Part shown: positions 8,499 to 17,405 of the stretch, piece after piece
Numbering within the stretch: the stretch's first letter is position 1
Layout: each line of letters begins with the position of its first letter
Source of the DNA: Pachyseris speciosa
Taxonomy: Eukaryota; Cnidaria; Anthozoa; Scleractinia; Pachyseridae
Direction of reading: 5' to 3'
Length of the DNA: 64,000 bases
NCBI GenBank assembly: GCA_016490735.1
Contig: JAEMWC010001001.1
Location: 128,501 to 192,500, forward strand
Program-made: the position numbers and the translations under genes
Notes under the pieces: model-generated
Databases searched by the model: none
Told to the model about the DNA's origin: nothing
Seen by the model: only the letters and a program-made list of their open reading frames with translations

Positions 8499-11400
8499 TT
8501 AATTCATGACCACTTCAAGTGTGAATGCTGTATCAAATTCTCCACTATTAGGATGTGAATAGTCAATTATAAAATAGCCTCTCGATAATGATTTATTGAC
8601 GTTAACCGTTGTGATGTTTCTACTTAAAGAAGATTGTCTGTGTTCATAAATAGTTGCTGGTAATGGCAAAGGCCCACCACCTTCAGCTTTTGTCTTGAAG
8701 TAGAATATTCCGGGTTTTGTTCCTTGTATTACATACATATTCTTAATATGAAAGTTATTGTTATGAATGACTAAAAAATCAGCGCCATTTATCAATACAG
8801 GCTTTAAAGCATTCTTATTATGTCCTCGTTTGGCTTTGACAGAGCAATTTAAATATTGTATTTGACCAATTATTCCATTCCCATTCAAATTTAGATCACC
8901 TCCTAATTTCGGCCTGTAAAGAGCAAATCCACCCAAATCGAAAGCTGTTTCCATAATTACACCTGTGACACTTGAACGAAATAGATTCAAACTATTATTA
9001 TGAATTCTAAAGCCATTCAGATTTAAATCACCACCAAGTTTAGCCTCTTTTATCAGATAAGTGTTCATATTAATATTATTTAGCATTGTAAATTCACCAT
9101 TGTCTCCACCAAACAACCAATTTTCATTTTCTTTCACATCAAAACCATTCAAATCTAAATCAGTTTGTAATTGTATTGTTTCATTCACGATTTTGAAAGG
9201 TTCAGAGAAGTCGTAAACACTTGATGGAACGTCTGCAGCTTCGAAATCAATACCATATGCAACACAATGAACTTTGTACTTATTTGGATAAGTTGGGTTA
9301 GCATTAATATGAATCGTACAATATAAATATTCAGGTGGTGAACTTGCTGATGGTTTTTCAATCCATAATAAATATCTCGAATGATATTCATTTCTGTTGT
9401 CAAATTTTCTCCCTACAGTTTTATGAATTGTAATTCCACCAGTTGCATTGAATGTTACACTACTAAGGCTCATTCCTTCATAATCAGGAAATAGCCATTC
9501 AAGAATGAAAGTGTATTTTCCATCTTTTATTGTGTACATATTAAATCCAATTCTAGCTCTGTAAATATGATTAGCTTCTTTATTCAAGTCTATATCAATG
9601 ACCTTTTTTGAAATCAAATGTGGTGAACGAGGTAAATTGACATATCCATTGACTTTCAAGCCATATTCAGTGCTAATTTCATCGATATCATTCATCAAAT
9701 ATTTGAAAGCATTCTTTGGATGAGAAGCAGATGAAATATGACTTTTTTCTAATTGATCTAAATTTACGGCATCGGTTTTATTTGTTCCTTCTTTTAAGTT
9801 AATGATTTTATGCCCTCCAAGTTTCATATCCGCTTCCATCGCATTTGTTCCATTCAATAATAAAGTGTTCGCTCTCATAGCTATTCCAGCTTGATTTAAA
9901 ACTCTGAAGTTCACTGCATCAGTTTCATTCGAAGGGTCTGCTAAATTCGTCACTCTATTTCCACCCATTGACAAATCACCATACATTGCAGTCGAACCGT
10001 CTCGTCGAAGAAAATATTCGTCAGTATATCTTTTTGTAACCGCATCGTCTGCGTTAACAGGTGGAGCAAGATCAGTAATGGCATTGTTGTTCATATTCAG
10101 ATTTTGTTGTGCAATCGTATCGAGTTTGGTTTGCAACCTCTGGTCCACATAACTTTTGTTTACAGCGTCTTGTGGGTTTGAGGGGTTATCCTGTAGGTTG
10201 ATGATCTTGTTCAATTTCATGTCAACATTACCACCAAACGCAATTTGACCGTTTTTAATTTCATAAGCTGGGTCATGAACAAAGTAAGATAAATTGGTAT
10301 GATAACCATATACCCCATAAACGATGATATGTGTTTTGATGTTAATAGATGGAGCTGTGGCTAAAAGTATAACCTCAATTGACGCTTGACCACCACCAGT
10401 TTTTTCGATTTGGAAAACCTTCTTCATATAACCATCAACATACTGGGTTCTAAGAAAAGGTTGTTGAAACGGTTGTCCGGCTTCACGCATGTTTAATGTG
10501 CGAAGATCAAGCCCAATTGTGACTTGACGTGGGTCTGATGGTGAGTAAAACTCTGTAACAAATGTATACAGTCCATTTCTCAATGATGTCACATTAAAAC
10601 GAATTTTGGATGTAAATCTGCCACTTGTTGGAATCAAAAAAGACAATGATGACTTGTTGATATGATATGGCGATCTGTTAAAATCTTCAATTTGGAGGCT
10701 ATTAACATTTTGTGTCCCTGTTGACTTGGAAATATCTTTCAACAGAAAAGCGAATGGGTTGCGTTGAGTACCAGATACTGAAAGAACAAGGTCATCAACA
10801 TACTTTTTATTAGCAGAATCTTTATCAGAGTTTGGAGATCCAACATTTGTTATTTTATTGTCACCCATGACAAGATCACCAGTCATTGCAACACTTCCAT
10901 CTTTTTTAAGAAATGGAGAAACATCAATGCCAGTAATTCCAGCAATTTCAGTATCAACATACCCCTTTGTGGCTGAATCATTGTTAGCTGTTGGCGCTGC
11001 TACATTAGTCAATTTGTTACCTCCAAGATTCAAATCAGAAGTCATTGCAACGCTTCCATCTTTTTTCACAAAGTCAGAATTAACATATGCTATATCCGAT
11101 TTATTATTCGACAGATATGTGACAGCATCATCAACGTATTTTTTAGTTGCGCTGTCTTGTGGAAGTATAGGGCGTGCAACATTGACTATTCCATGAAAAC
11201 TCATTTTAACCTCACGATCAAATACAATTCTTCCTCCTTCTATTACAAAAGCTGGGTCGTGAATATGTGATAAAATAATATTAGAAAATCCATAAACACC
11301 ATAAACTATAACATAATGTTTTTTATTATTTTGTAAATATGGTGAAATCAACAATAACTCCATTGATGTGGAACCATGACTTGTTTTTTCAAGGAAGAAT

Positions 11401-12065
11401 ATTCTTTTGAGATAACCATCAACAAGATGAGTCTTTGGAAATGCTCTTTTTATTGAATCCTTTCTTTCAATTAAATTAGATGACAGATTGTCGTCATCGA
11501 CTGTTGCATTATTTGGGCTACCATCAGTATAAAACTCAACAACTAAAGTGTACTTTGAAACTTCCAATTGTGTCAGATCAAAACGAAGAACAGTTGTAAG
11601 ACCAGCAGTAGGAATAACAAAAGACAAGGCTATTTTATTCAATGAGTAAGGGCCTTTGTCAAAATCTTCCAATGTCAGATTATTCGCATTTCTGAGAATA
11701 GTTGTTTTTGATGTATCTTCAAGAAGAAATTTAAATGGATTAACACGTGTTCCTTCAATTGATAAAACAGCATCATTAACATATCCCAAGTTAGTAGAAT
11801 CATAATGATTTACTGGATCACCAACATTTGTCAAACGTTTATTTTCAATATCATAATTGCCATCTTGTGTTAATCTAAATCCATCACCTGTTTCACCTTT
11901 ATTACCTTTAAAACCAAATGGACCTCTATCACCTTTATCACCTTTTCGACCTCTTTCACCTCTATCACCTTTTTCACCTTTGGGACCAATTGGACCAACT
12001 GGGCCTCTTTCACCAGTACCAGTTTCTGTTTTATCTTGATTTATTTGAGCATTAAAAACTCCCAT
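8499..12065 (-). CDS. Giant collagen-tailed fibre protein (element B), 1188 aa
   Basis: N-terminus MGVFN; collagen-like Gly-X-Y run of about 15 triplets (residues ~18-61); then repeated phage-tail-fibre-like modules of ~38 residues, each with DLxxGxNK(L/I)TNV followed by a D(S/A)xxKxYVD turn. Three related ~200-residue globular domains are interspersed, starting near NPFKFLLEDTSK, NPFAFLLKDISK and NAFKYLMNDIDE. The C-terminus has LGGDLNLNG-type repeats and a final ~110-residue domain. This is a long trimeric virion fibre by analogy with phage and adenovirus fibres. It is intact in B and broken in A. A GTTAGA box (TCTAAC on the coding strand) lies 11 nt upstream of its ATG. Confidence 0.8.
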   Translation of the reverse strand: MGVFNAQINQDKTETGTGERGPVGPIGPKGEKGDRGERGRKGDKGDRGPFGFKGNKGETGDGFRLTQDGNYDIENKRLTNVGDPVNHYDSTNLGYVNDAVLSIEGTRVNPFKFLLEDTSKTTILRNANNLTLEDFDKGPYSLNKIALSFVIPTAGLTTVLRFDLTQLEVSKYTLVVEFYTDGSPNNATVDDDNLSSNLIERKDSIKRAFPKTHLVDGYLKRIFFLEKTSHGSTSMELLLISPYLQNNKKHYVIVYGVYGFSNIILSHIHDPAFVIEGGRIVFDREVKMSFHGIVNVARPILPQDSATKKYVDDAVTYLSNNKSDIAYVNSDFVKKDGSVAMTSDLNLGGNKLTNVAAPTANNDSATKGYVDTEIAGITGIDVSPFLKKDGSVAMTGDLVMGDNKITNVGSPNSDKDSANKKYVDDLVLSVSGTQRNPFAFLLKDISKSTGTQNVNSLQIEDFNRSPYHINKSSLSFLIPTSGRFTSKIRFNVTSLRNGLYTFVTEFYSPSDPRQVTIGLDLRTLNMREAGQPFQQPFLRTQYVDGYMKKVFQIEKTGGGQASIEVILLATAPSINIKTHIIVYGVYGYHTNLSYFVHDPAYEIKNGQIAFGGNVDMKLNKIINLQDNPSNPQDAVNKSYVDQRLQTKLDTIAQQNLNMNNNAITDLAPPVNADDAVTKRYTDEYFLRRDGSTAMYGDLSMGGNRVTNLADPSNETDAVNFRVLNQAGIAMRANTLLLNGTNAMEADMKLGGHKIINLKEGTNKTDAVNLDQLEKSHISSASHPKNAFKYLMNDIDEISTEYGLKVNGYVNLPRSPHLISKKVIDIDLNKEANHIYRARIGFNMYTIKDGKYTFILEWLFPDYEGMSLSSVTFNATGGITIHKTVGRKFDNRNEYHSRYLLWIEKPSASSPPEYLYCTIHINANPTYPNKYKVHCVAYGIDFEAADVPSSVYDFSEPFKIVNETIQLQTDLDLNGFDVKENENWLFGGDNGEFTMLNNINMNTYLIKEAKLGGDLNLNGFRIHNNSLNLFRSSVTGVIMETAFDLGGFALYRPKLGGDLNLNGNGIIGQIQYLNCSVKAKRGHNKNALKPVLINGADFLVIHNNNFHIKNMYVIQGTKPGIFYFKTKAEGGGPLPLPATIYEHRQSSLSRNITTVNVNKSLSRGYFIIDYSHPNSGEFDTAFTLEVVMN

Positions 12066-12077
12066 TATATCATCTTG

Positions 12078-12152
12078 TTAGATTGATTTTTCGATTCTTT
12101 CTGTTTTTGGATTCTCCTGTTTTTCAACATTTTGGAAATTATTGATTGCCAT
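12078..12152 (-). CDS. Possible 24-aa micro-ORF between fibre and ATPase (element B)
   Basis: ATG at 12150-12152, stop TAA at 12078-12080. The ATG is preceded by AATCTAATCTAATATTAT, like other element genes, and its stop lies inside the TCTAAC box of the fibre gene, the arrangement seen at several real gene junctions. The peptide is polar and charged, with no recognisable motif. Element A has no counterpart. It may instead be a leader or untranslated segment. Confidence 0.3.
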   Translation of the reverse strand: MAINNFQNVEKQENPKTERIEKSI

Positions 12153-12168
12153 ATAATATTAGATTAGA

Positions 12169-12807
12169 TTAAACAGCACCATAAAAATTTCTCTTGATTG
12201 TTTTCATCGGCTTGTCAACATAACAGAAGGAATATGGTTTTTTGGTTGCTTCAATGTATTTCTTCTTGTCGATTCCAAGTTCTTGTGCAATCAAGTTCCT
12301 TTCTCTTGAGGATGGGAAATCATAAAGGCAGAAGTGACTGCAATTGAGTCTGATTGATTTTGGACAGCCATAGAATGATTGTGTGAGATATATGACTGAA
12401 CAGTTCTTGTGTCTCCCCTGAATGAAATAGCTTATGATTTGATCTTGTTTTTTATCAGTGACAAAATCATCAAAAACAACCAATCGCTGCAAATCTGTGT
12501 CTTTTATTTGTTCAACTGGCAATATCTCTTCTTGACTGCAAACCAAGGCAGGATATCCAATGTGACTGCTTATTTCATTCATTACTTTCCGCAGATATTG
12601 ATACTTGTCTTGATCCAAATTTTTTGCATAAAGATGTATCTGATCATAATAAACCAATGGTTCCATAATCAGATGCATGAACAATGTTGTCTTTCCAGAT
12701 CCAGAATTACCAGCCAGCAGCATCCTGAAAGTGTCTTTTGGCATATACGGATACAACTGTCTGAATGAATTCTTTAAACCCTGAATATCATAATTAGGGA
12801 TTTCCAT
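12169..12807 (-). CDS. Genome-packaging ATPase, FtsK/HerA (A32-like) type (element B), 212 aa
   Basis: Walker A LAGNSGSGKT at residues 31-40, Walker B VVFDDF at about 110-115, and the YLTQSFYG strand at about 140-147 define the FtsK/HerA-type packaging ATPases of Maverick/adintovirus and nucleocytoplasmic viruses. It would pump the genome into the capsid. The first 20 residues (MEIPNYD..., RQLYPYM) and the C-terminus (CYVDKPMKT.KRNFYG) are conserved in element A. It is divergent from the coiled-coil gene, with a 36-bp gap between start codons. Confidence 0.93.
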   Translation of the reverse strand: MEIPNYDIQGLKNSFRQLYPYMPKDTFRMLLAGNSGSGKTTLFMHLIMEPLVYYDQIHLYAKNLDQDKYQYLRKVMNEISSHIGYPALVCSQEEILPVEQIKDTDLQRLVVFDDFVTDKKQDQIISYFIQGRHKNCSVIYLTQSFYGCPKSIRLNCSHFCLYDFPSSRERNLIAQELGIDKKKYIEATKKPYSFCYVDKPMKTIKRNFYGAV

Positions 12808-12827
12808 ATGTAAATAGTTTAGATTAG

Positions 12828-12833
12828 TCTAAC
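12828..12833 (+). promoter_or_regulatory. TCTAAC start-proximal motif, element B coiled-coil gene
   Basis: TCTAAC followed by 10 nt and the ATG at 12844; same spacing as before the major capsid genes of both elements. Confidence 0.5.
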
Positions 12834-12843
12834 ACAATTGTAT

Positions 12844-13707
12844 ATGGATATAGAACGAATGAAAAGGCTTCTTAAAAGTGGAATTGAAGCCGGAAACAAA
12901 ACAAGAGAAGTTCGTGATGTTATCAAGACTTATGAATACAGAAAACAGGATGCATATGATACAACATCAGAATTGCTGAAACCCTCTATTGATGTCCAGA
13001 AGAGTGTGAAAGAAAGTGTCGACAAAAAACAGGATGAAGTTATTAAACAGTTGAAAAAGAATCAAAAAGCCTTGACATCTGGTTTTGAAGATCTTATGCT
13101 GATGAACACGTTACCTGAATCAGTACCAATGAAAACAACATTACCAATTGATTACAAACCTAAAATGATGACTGAAACAGAAGCACCATATAAGTCAAAT
13201 CTTGACAAAGGTTTTTCACTTGAGGATATTCAAACATTGATGAAACATAAATTGCCTCCTCCATCACAGATATTTAAATCATATATGGATGGAACAATCG
13301 ACATCGATGAGTATGACAAAATGATTGGTAAATTAACCCAAGATGTTGGAAGAAAAAAAGCTCATCTATCACAAACCAAAACAAATAGGGATAAAAATAA
13401 AGAAAAGATAGATGAATTGACTCAAGAGATCAAATTACTACAAAAGTACCGAAAAAGAATTGGCGCTGTTGAGGAAGGTGCATCAACTATTGGTTCAGGC
13501 ATGGGAAGGAGAAGAGGTGCAATGGGTTCAAGGGATGCATTTTTGGGTGACATGCTTTCACTACAGTTGCTTGGTGGATCTATTTCAGCCGGCAACAACA
13601 GCATGGGTGTAAGAAATGAATTCACAAATATATTGCATACATTGAACAGACTGGGAATCCTGAAAACTGGTGAGCTAAATAAAATAATGATGAAATATCT
13701 AATGTAA
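12844..13707 (+). CDS. Coiled-coil virion-type protein (element B), 287 aa
   Basis: Start chosen at the ATG at 12844 because the same MDIERMKRLL start is used in element A. Highly charged helical protein: heptad-like stretches at ~40-85 (KKQDEVIKQLKKNQ) and ~160-205 (KKAHLSQTKTNRDKNKEKID), a Gly/Arg-rich linker (GMGRRRGAMG) at ~220, and a conserved C-terminus containing LQLLGGSI.AGNNS and MKYL. Its place immediately before the minor and major capsid genes suggests a scaffold or minor virion component; no family is recognised. Its stop is followed after 6 bp by the next ATG. Confidence 0.7.
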   Translation: MDIERMKRLLKSGIEAGNKTREVRDVIKTYEYRKQDAYDTTSELLKPSIDVQKSVKESVDKKQDEVIKQLKKNQKALTSGFEDLMLMNTLPESVPMKTTLPIDYKPKMMTETEAPYKSNLDKGFSLEDIQTLMKHKLPPPSQIFKSYMDGTIDIDEYDKMIGKLTQDVGRKKAHLSQTKTNRDKNKEKIDELTQEIKLLQKYRKRIGAVEEGASTIGSGMGRRRGAMGSRDAFLGDMLSLQLLGGSISAGNNSMGVRNEFTNILHTLNRLGILKTGELNKIMMKYLM

Positions 13708-13713
13708 AAGTAT

Positions 13714-14499
13714 ATGACAGAAATTTCATTACGATTCAACAGTAAAAACAGAGACAAAATTGGTGTCAGCAAGAGTCATGATTTTGAAAAAAGATTCAAT
13801 ACACCTCTTAAATTAACGAATGATTTAAAATATGAAATGGCTGTGAATGTCATCAATATGACATACAGTTGGTACAATATCAGAGATATTTTTGGGAATA
13901 ATCAAATTAAATACAGCTATGACAAAGGTGTAAACTGGGAAACAATAACATTCGTTAACGGGATGTATTCATACGACGATATCAATAGTTACATTCATGA
14001 GTATATGAGAAAAAATAGCCATGTACTGAATCCATCTGAAACAGACAAATCAAAATTCAAGTATGGTATTAACATGTATTTCGTTTTGTCAACATATCGC
14101 ATTTTGATTGAACTCAATGAAAATTATCGTGTGGATCTGAGGAATCTTGATTTCAGAAAACTTATCGGTTTCGATTCAAAATTAGTTCCAGCCACAGAAT
14201 ATGGAACAAATCTACCTGATATTACAAGAGGAGTAGATGAAATTTATATCAATTGTGATTTGGTGACAGATAGCATTGTTGATGGAAATAGCACAAATAC
14301 AATCGCTGTTATTCCTGTCACAGATCTCGTTAGAAGTTTACCTTTCACTTACAAACCTCGTTTTCTTTCATGGAATCCAGTCTCAACACATACAATCAGC
14401 TCAATACGCTTTTATGTCACAGACTCTTCTAGAGCTCCAGTCGATTTAAATGGAATAGATTGGTATATTGAGTTGTTCTTGAGAAGTGTGGAATTATAA
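13714..14499 (+). CDS. Minor capsid (penton-like) protein (element B), 261 aa
   Basis: It begins MTEISLRFNSKNRDK, conserved in element A, and continues with TYSWYNI, SYDKGVNWETITF, MYSYDDIN and SSIRFYVTDSSRAPVDLNG. It is mostly beta strand by composition. In the Maverick/adintovirus layout, a ~250-aa single-jelly-roll minor capsid protein that forms the vertices lies just upstream of the major capsid gene, and size and position fit this. Identification is by context and pattern, not by catalytic residues. The gene is separated from its neighbours by very short gaps, and a TCTAA box overlaps the stop of the previous gene. Confidence 0.75.
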   Translation: MTEISLRFNSKNRDKIGVSKSHDFEKRFNTPLKLTNDLKYEMAVNVINMTYSWYNIRDIFGNNQIKYSYDKGVNWETITFVNGMYSYDDINSYIHEYMRKNSHVLNPSETDKSKFKYGINMYFVLSTYRILIELNENYRVDLRNLDFRKLIGFDSKLVPATEYGTNLPDITRGVDEIYINCDLVTDSIVDGNSTNTIAVIPVTDLVRSLPFTYKPRFLSWNPVSTHTISSIRFYVTDSSRAPVDLNGIDWYIELFLRSVEL

Positions 14500-14512
14500 A
14501 ACCTAATAGTAT

Positions 14513-14749
14513 ATGAAACGGTTTGAGTTTAAAAAATATGAACAACATGGTGAAGGTATTGTGACTGATATGATCAAAACAGCTGGAAAAAAAGCAGCAA
14601 CAACAATTGGTGAACATGCTGGCAAAAAAGCTGGTGACAAAATCATAGAACTTTTGAAAAAGAGAAAGAGTGGAACTGAGAGTGTGAGCCAGACTGGTGG
14701 TTTAATCAAAAGAAAGAGAGGTCGACCACGTAAAATAACTTTTATCTAA
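14513..14749 (+). CDS. Small basic protein with AT-hook-like tail (element B), 78 aa
   Basis: Lys-rich protein. The middle repeats KTAGKKAATT and HAGKKAGDKII; the C-terminus carries KRKRGRPRK, a classic AT-hook core (GRP flanked by basic residues) that binds the minor groove of AT-rich DNA. Probable role: condensing or tethering the AT-rich genome in the particle, like adenovirus core proteins (inference). The element A homologue lacks the GRP core. Its stop codon lies inside the TCTAAC box of the capsid gene. Confidence 0.65.
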   Translation: MKRFEFKKYEQHGEGIVTDMIKTAGKKAATTIGEHAGKKAGDKIIELLKKRKSGTESVSQTGGLIKRKRGRPRKITFI

Positions 14750-14750
14750 C
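14745..14750 (+). promoter_or_regulatory. TCTAAC start-proximal motif, element B major capsid gene
   Basis: TCTAAC, then 10 nt, then the capsid ATG at 14761. The box contains the TAA stop of the preceding gene. Element A has the same arrangement at 26960-26965 with ATG at 26976. Confidence 0.55.
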
Positions 14751-14760
14751 ACAATAATAT

Positions 14761-16044
14761 ATGTCAAACTATCGTGACTCAAAATATATCGAAAGATATG
14801 AAGATGTAGTGTTCGAACTAGAGACAGCACTTAATACTGTAGTAGCAAACAATGCTCATCAGAGTAAAACAGGCTACCGATTCATTGTTGATAACAGTGG
14901 AGAGACTACACCATTTGACTGGTATAATGCCCGTTTTAATGTTATTTTCAAAGAAAATAAGCTTGCAGATGGAGCTAACATTGCTGCTGCAGATCGAAAT
15001 GGTATTGTTAATTCAGCTCACGCTCTTATTAACACCATTAATGTAAAAATGAATGGTCTTGATGTTTATGAATGCCGAGACGCTAACCAGGCCACAAATA
15101 TTAAGTCATTGCTTGAGTATTCACAGGGTTATGTTGTAAGTCAGGGAACCAATGAGTTCTTCTATCTTGACACCAGCAGAGGTGCTGAAAACAGAGTGGC
15201 ACAAGCTGCTTATAACAAAGGATTCTCAGATCGTAAAGCTTTGCTTAATGATGGTGGTGAAGTAAATGCAGAGATAGCATTGAACAGATACGGTTTTTTC
15301 AAGAGCTTTTGGGATGAACTCATGCCTAACTCAAAAATAGAGGTGAAATTGACACTTGAGAGTGATGCCAATTTGATTTGGCAAGCTGCTGATGATTGCC
15401 GTGTGGTACTAACTAAATTCCAGCTAATAGTTCCTCGCATTGTTTTTAATTCTGCGGGAAAGTCCTTATACATGAGCAAGTATCTTGACAACAGAAAGTG
15501 GACTTACATGAGAGAAATGGTTGAGAGAGGCAATTCAACAAGACAGCAGACAGCCAATTTCCGTATTTCTACAGGAATAAACAAACCCAGGCATGTCTTT
15601 GTATTCATCATCAATGATGCAAGTGATGCATCTCAGACAGCCAATAAATTTCTCTATAACACTTTTGCTGTTGGTAATGACAAAACTTTGACTGATTGTT
15701 ATCTTGAAGTTGGCAATGGTAATGATTATCCAGAGGTTCATTATAAACCATCAACAGAACCAACAAGAGTATTTAGAGATGTTTTGAAATATGTTGAAGC
15801 TGTAAATGATTTCAGTGAAAGTACCCTTCTTAACAGGGGCAACTTCGGTACAATATTCCCTTTTGTTTATTTCGATCTGACAAAACAGAAACAGGATATT
15901 AAAGATGGAATGACAAAACTGACTTTCAAATACACTTTAAGTGCTACAGCAGATCATGATTATAGTGTGTATGCATTGGTACTCTATGAGCAGGATATTG
16001 AGATGAGAAAGACTGATGGAAAATTAATTCTGAGATCAATGTAA
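14761..16044 (+). CDS. Major capsid protein, double-jelly-roll (hexon-like) type (element B), 427 aa
   Basis: Starts MSNYRDSKYIERYEDVVF. Notable segments are GYRFIVDNSGETTPFDWYNA, INVKMNGLDVYEC, SKIEVKLTLESDANLIWQA and SLYMSKYLDNRKWTYMREM. Length and beta-rich content match the ~430-500-aa major capsid proteins of Mavericks/adintoviruses, which form hexagonal trimers. It lies directly downstream of the minor capsid and core-like genes and upstream of the pX-like and protease genes, the expected virion cluster. Intact in B; its homologue in A carries an internal deletion. A 50-bp gap separates it from the pX-like ORF. Confidence 0.88.
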   Translation: MSNYRDSKYIERYEDVVFELETALNTVVANNAHQSKTGYRFIVDNSGETTPFDWYNARFNVIFKENKLADGANIAAADRNGIVNSAHALINTINVKMNGLDVYECRDANQATNIKSLLEYSQGYVVSQGTNEFFYLDTSRGAENRVAQAAYNKGFSDRKALLNDGGEVNAEIALNRYGFFKSFWDELMPNSKIEVKLTLESDANLIWQAADDCRVVLTKFQLIVPRIVFNSAGKSLYMSKYLDNRKWTYMREMVERGNSTRQQTANFRISTGINKPRHVFVFIINDASDASQTANKFLYNTFAVGNDKTLTDCYLEVGNGNDYPEVHYKPSTEPTRVFRDVLKYVEAVNDFSESTLLNRGNFGTIFPFVYFDLTKQKQDIKDGMTKLTFKYTLSATADHDYSVYALVLYEQDIEMRKTDGKLILRSM

Positions 16045-16094
16045 ATTAAATGATTGTTTTATATTAAATACAATTTAGTATAAACATATATTAT

Positions 16095-16947
16095 ATGACT
16101 ACTTATCATCCTCATGGAGTAAGACTTTCAAACAGTCAGAAGCAAAGGCTTGCAAAAGCTATACAAACAAATTCACCGGTAACATTGAGACTCGCACATG
16201 GAGATCTCACTGGAGGTGATCAAATGATGTTGACAAAAACACAGATAAAAAAATTAGCCAAATCACAGAGAAATGGAACAGGTGCTGATGTAAAGATATC
16301 CAAAGCACAGATCAGAAAATCAGTCCAAGAAGGAGGTTCTCTTTGGTCCAGTCTTTTTTCACTTGGAACAAGACTATTGCCTTATGCAGGTAAAGCAGTA
16401 GCTAAAGCGGCTCCAGCATTGGCTACAGGTGCTCTTTCTTCATTAGCAAGTCTCGGCATTGATAAACTATTTGGAAAGAAACAAAAAGGAGGATTTCTTA
16501 TTCCTAATGCCAATTTATCCCAATTATTTAATGTAGGAAATTTATTGAATACGAGACAGATGGCTGATGTTATACAAAAAAATGCAGTATGGTGGAGACG
16601 TTGTTATAAAACCAACAAAAGCGCAGACTGGAAAGGGTATTGGAACAATACTCGCCAGTATTGGAATTCCTTTGGCTATAGAAGCAATCAGAAAATTAAC
16701 TGGAAAAGGTTTGCATGTTGAAAGCAGCCGTCCAAGACGGTCAATACCTGTTCATGTTCCAGATGACATTGTACCCAGAAAGAAAGGTGGGAAACATGCT
16801 ATGATTCCATGGCAATCTCCTCCTGTTTTTGGTACATGGAATAACCCAATCGGTTATGGAATGAAAAAAAAAAGAAAAGGAAAAGGACTTCTACTGGGCA
16901 AAAACAGTCCATTCAATTCAATCCCCATACTAGGAACCATTTTGTAA
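16095..16947 (+). CDS. pX/pVI-like virion protein (element B), disrupted by a 1-nt insertion
   Basis: N-terminal module with VRLSNSQKQRLAKAI, VTLRL, LTKTQIKKL and KISKAQIRK; then a small-residue hydrophobic segment (APALATGALSSLASLGIDKL) that could bury in membranes; then a Lys/Gly-rich C-terminus with MKKKRKGKG ending ILGTIL. The frame starting at 16095 runs to 16721, but homology to A switches frame at the seven-A run 16576-16582, one A longer than needed; the correct C-terminus is read to 16947. The extra A may be a real mutation or a sequence error. Comparable to adenovirus pVI/pX by size, position and amphipathic/basic nature. The protease frame overlaps its 3' end in -1. Confidence 0.7.
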
Positions 16948-17396
16948 ATAAACCATTATCCAACTTTGATTTAATCAATTGGGTTAAACAACTTGGAATA
17001 AAACATTTTAGAGGAGTATTTTCAAGAGACAATCTTCCTAGACAAATAAAAAAGAATGAATGTGGGATAGTCAATCTCGACAGTAAGATTGGACCTGGTA
17101 CTCACTGGGTATGTTATCGAATTGGTGATAGATACTGTGAATACTTTGACTCATTTGGTTTAATGATGCCAACAGAAGTACAGAAATACATGGCTACAAG
17201 TGGAAAACAACTTGAATACTCTGGAGATGAGATTCAAGAGAGAGATTCAGTCTTGTGTGGATATTGGTGTTTATACTATTTATTGGAAAGACAGAAAGGG
17301 ACCCCCATATTGAAAGTCATTCATAATGCAAAATTCAATCCCACAGACACAAGAGTCAATCATAGATTCATAATCAATTATTTCAAAAATATGTAA
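16872..17396 (+). CDS. Adenain-like cysteine protease (element B); no ATG before the catalytic His
   Basis: Open in the -1 frame relative to the pX-like C-terminus. Motifs: FRGVFSRDNLP, NECGIVNLD, GPGTHWVCY (catalytic His), YFDSFG (acidic residue), and DSVLCGYWCLYYLLE (catalytic Cys in CG). These are the adenovirus maturation-protease signatures; the enzyme would cleave virion precursors. The frame is blocked by a stop near 16843 and the first in-frame ATG (17163) comes after the His, so a functional enzyme needs another start, splicing, or -1 slippage. A run of ten A (16864-16873) lies exactly where the pX-like frame could shift. I place the start at the end of this run. Confidence 0.8.
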   Translation, partial: KKRKRTSTGQKQSIQFNPHTRNHFVNKPLSNFDLINWVKQLGIKHFRGVFSRDNLPRQIKKNECGIVNLDSKIGPGTHWVCYRIGDRYCEYFDSFGLMMPTEVQKYMATSGKQLEYSGDEIQERDSVLCGYWCLYYLLERQKGTPILKVIHNAKFNPTDTRVNHRFIINYFKNM

Positions 17397-17405
17397 TGTA
17401 TATGT

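Noticed and set aside
11857..12039. Pro/Leu/Ser-rich ORF on the plus strand
   Set aside because: It is the antisense shadow of the collagen Gly-X-Y coding stretch of the giant fibre.
8499..12065. Bacterial prophage, because of tail-fibre-like repeats
   Set aside because: The polymerase, integrase, ATPase, capsid and protease set is that of Mavericks/adintoviruses, and the flanks are animal DNA.
12828..12846. TCTAAC boxes as intron branch points
   Set aside because: CTAAC fits a branch-point consensus, but most boxes are not followed by an AG acceptor before the ATG, and the genes are otherwise uninterrupted.
16576..16582. Programmed frameshift inside the pX-like gene of B
   Set aside because: The shift would be +1 at an A-run and element A has a single open frame there, so a 1-nt insertion or sequence error is simpler.
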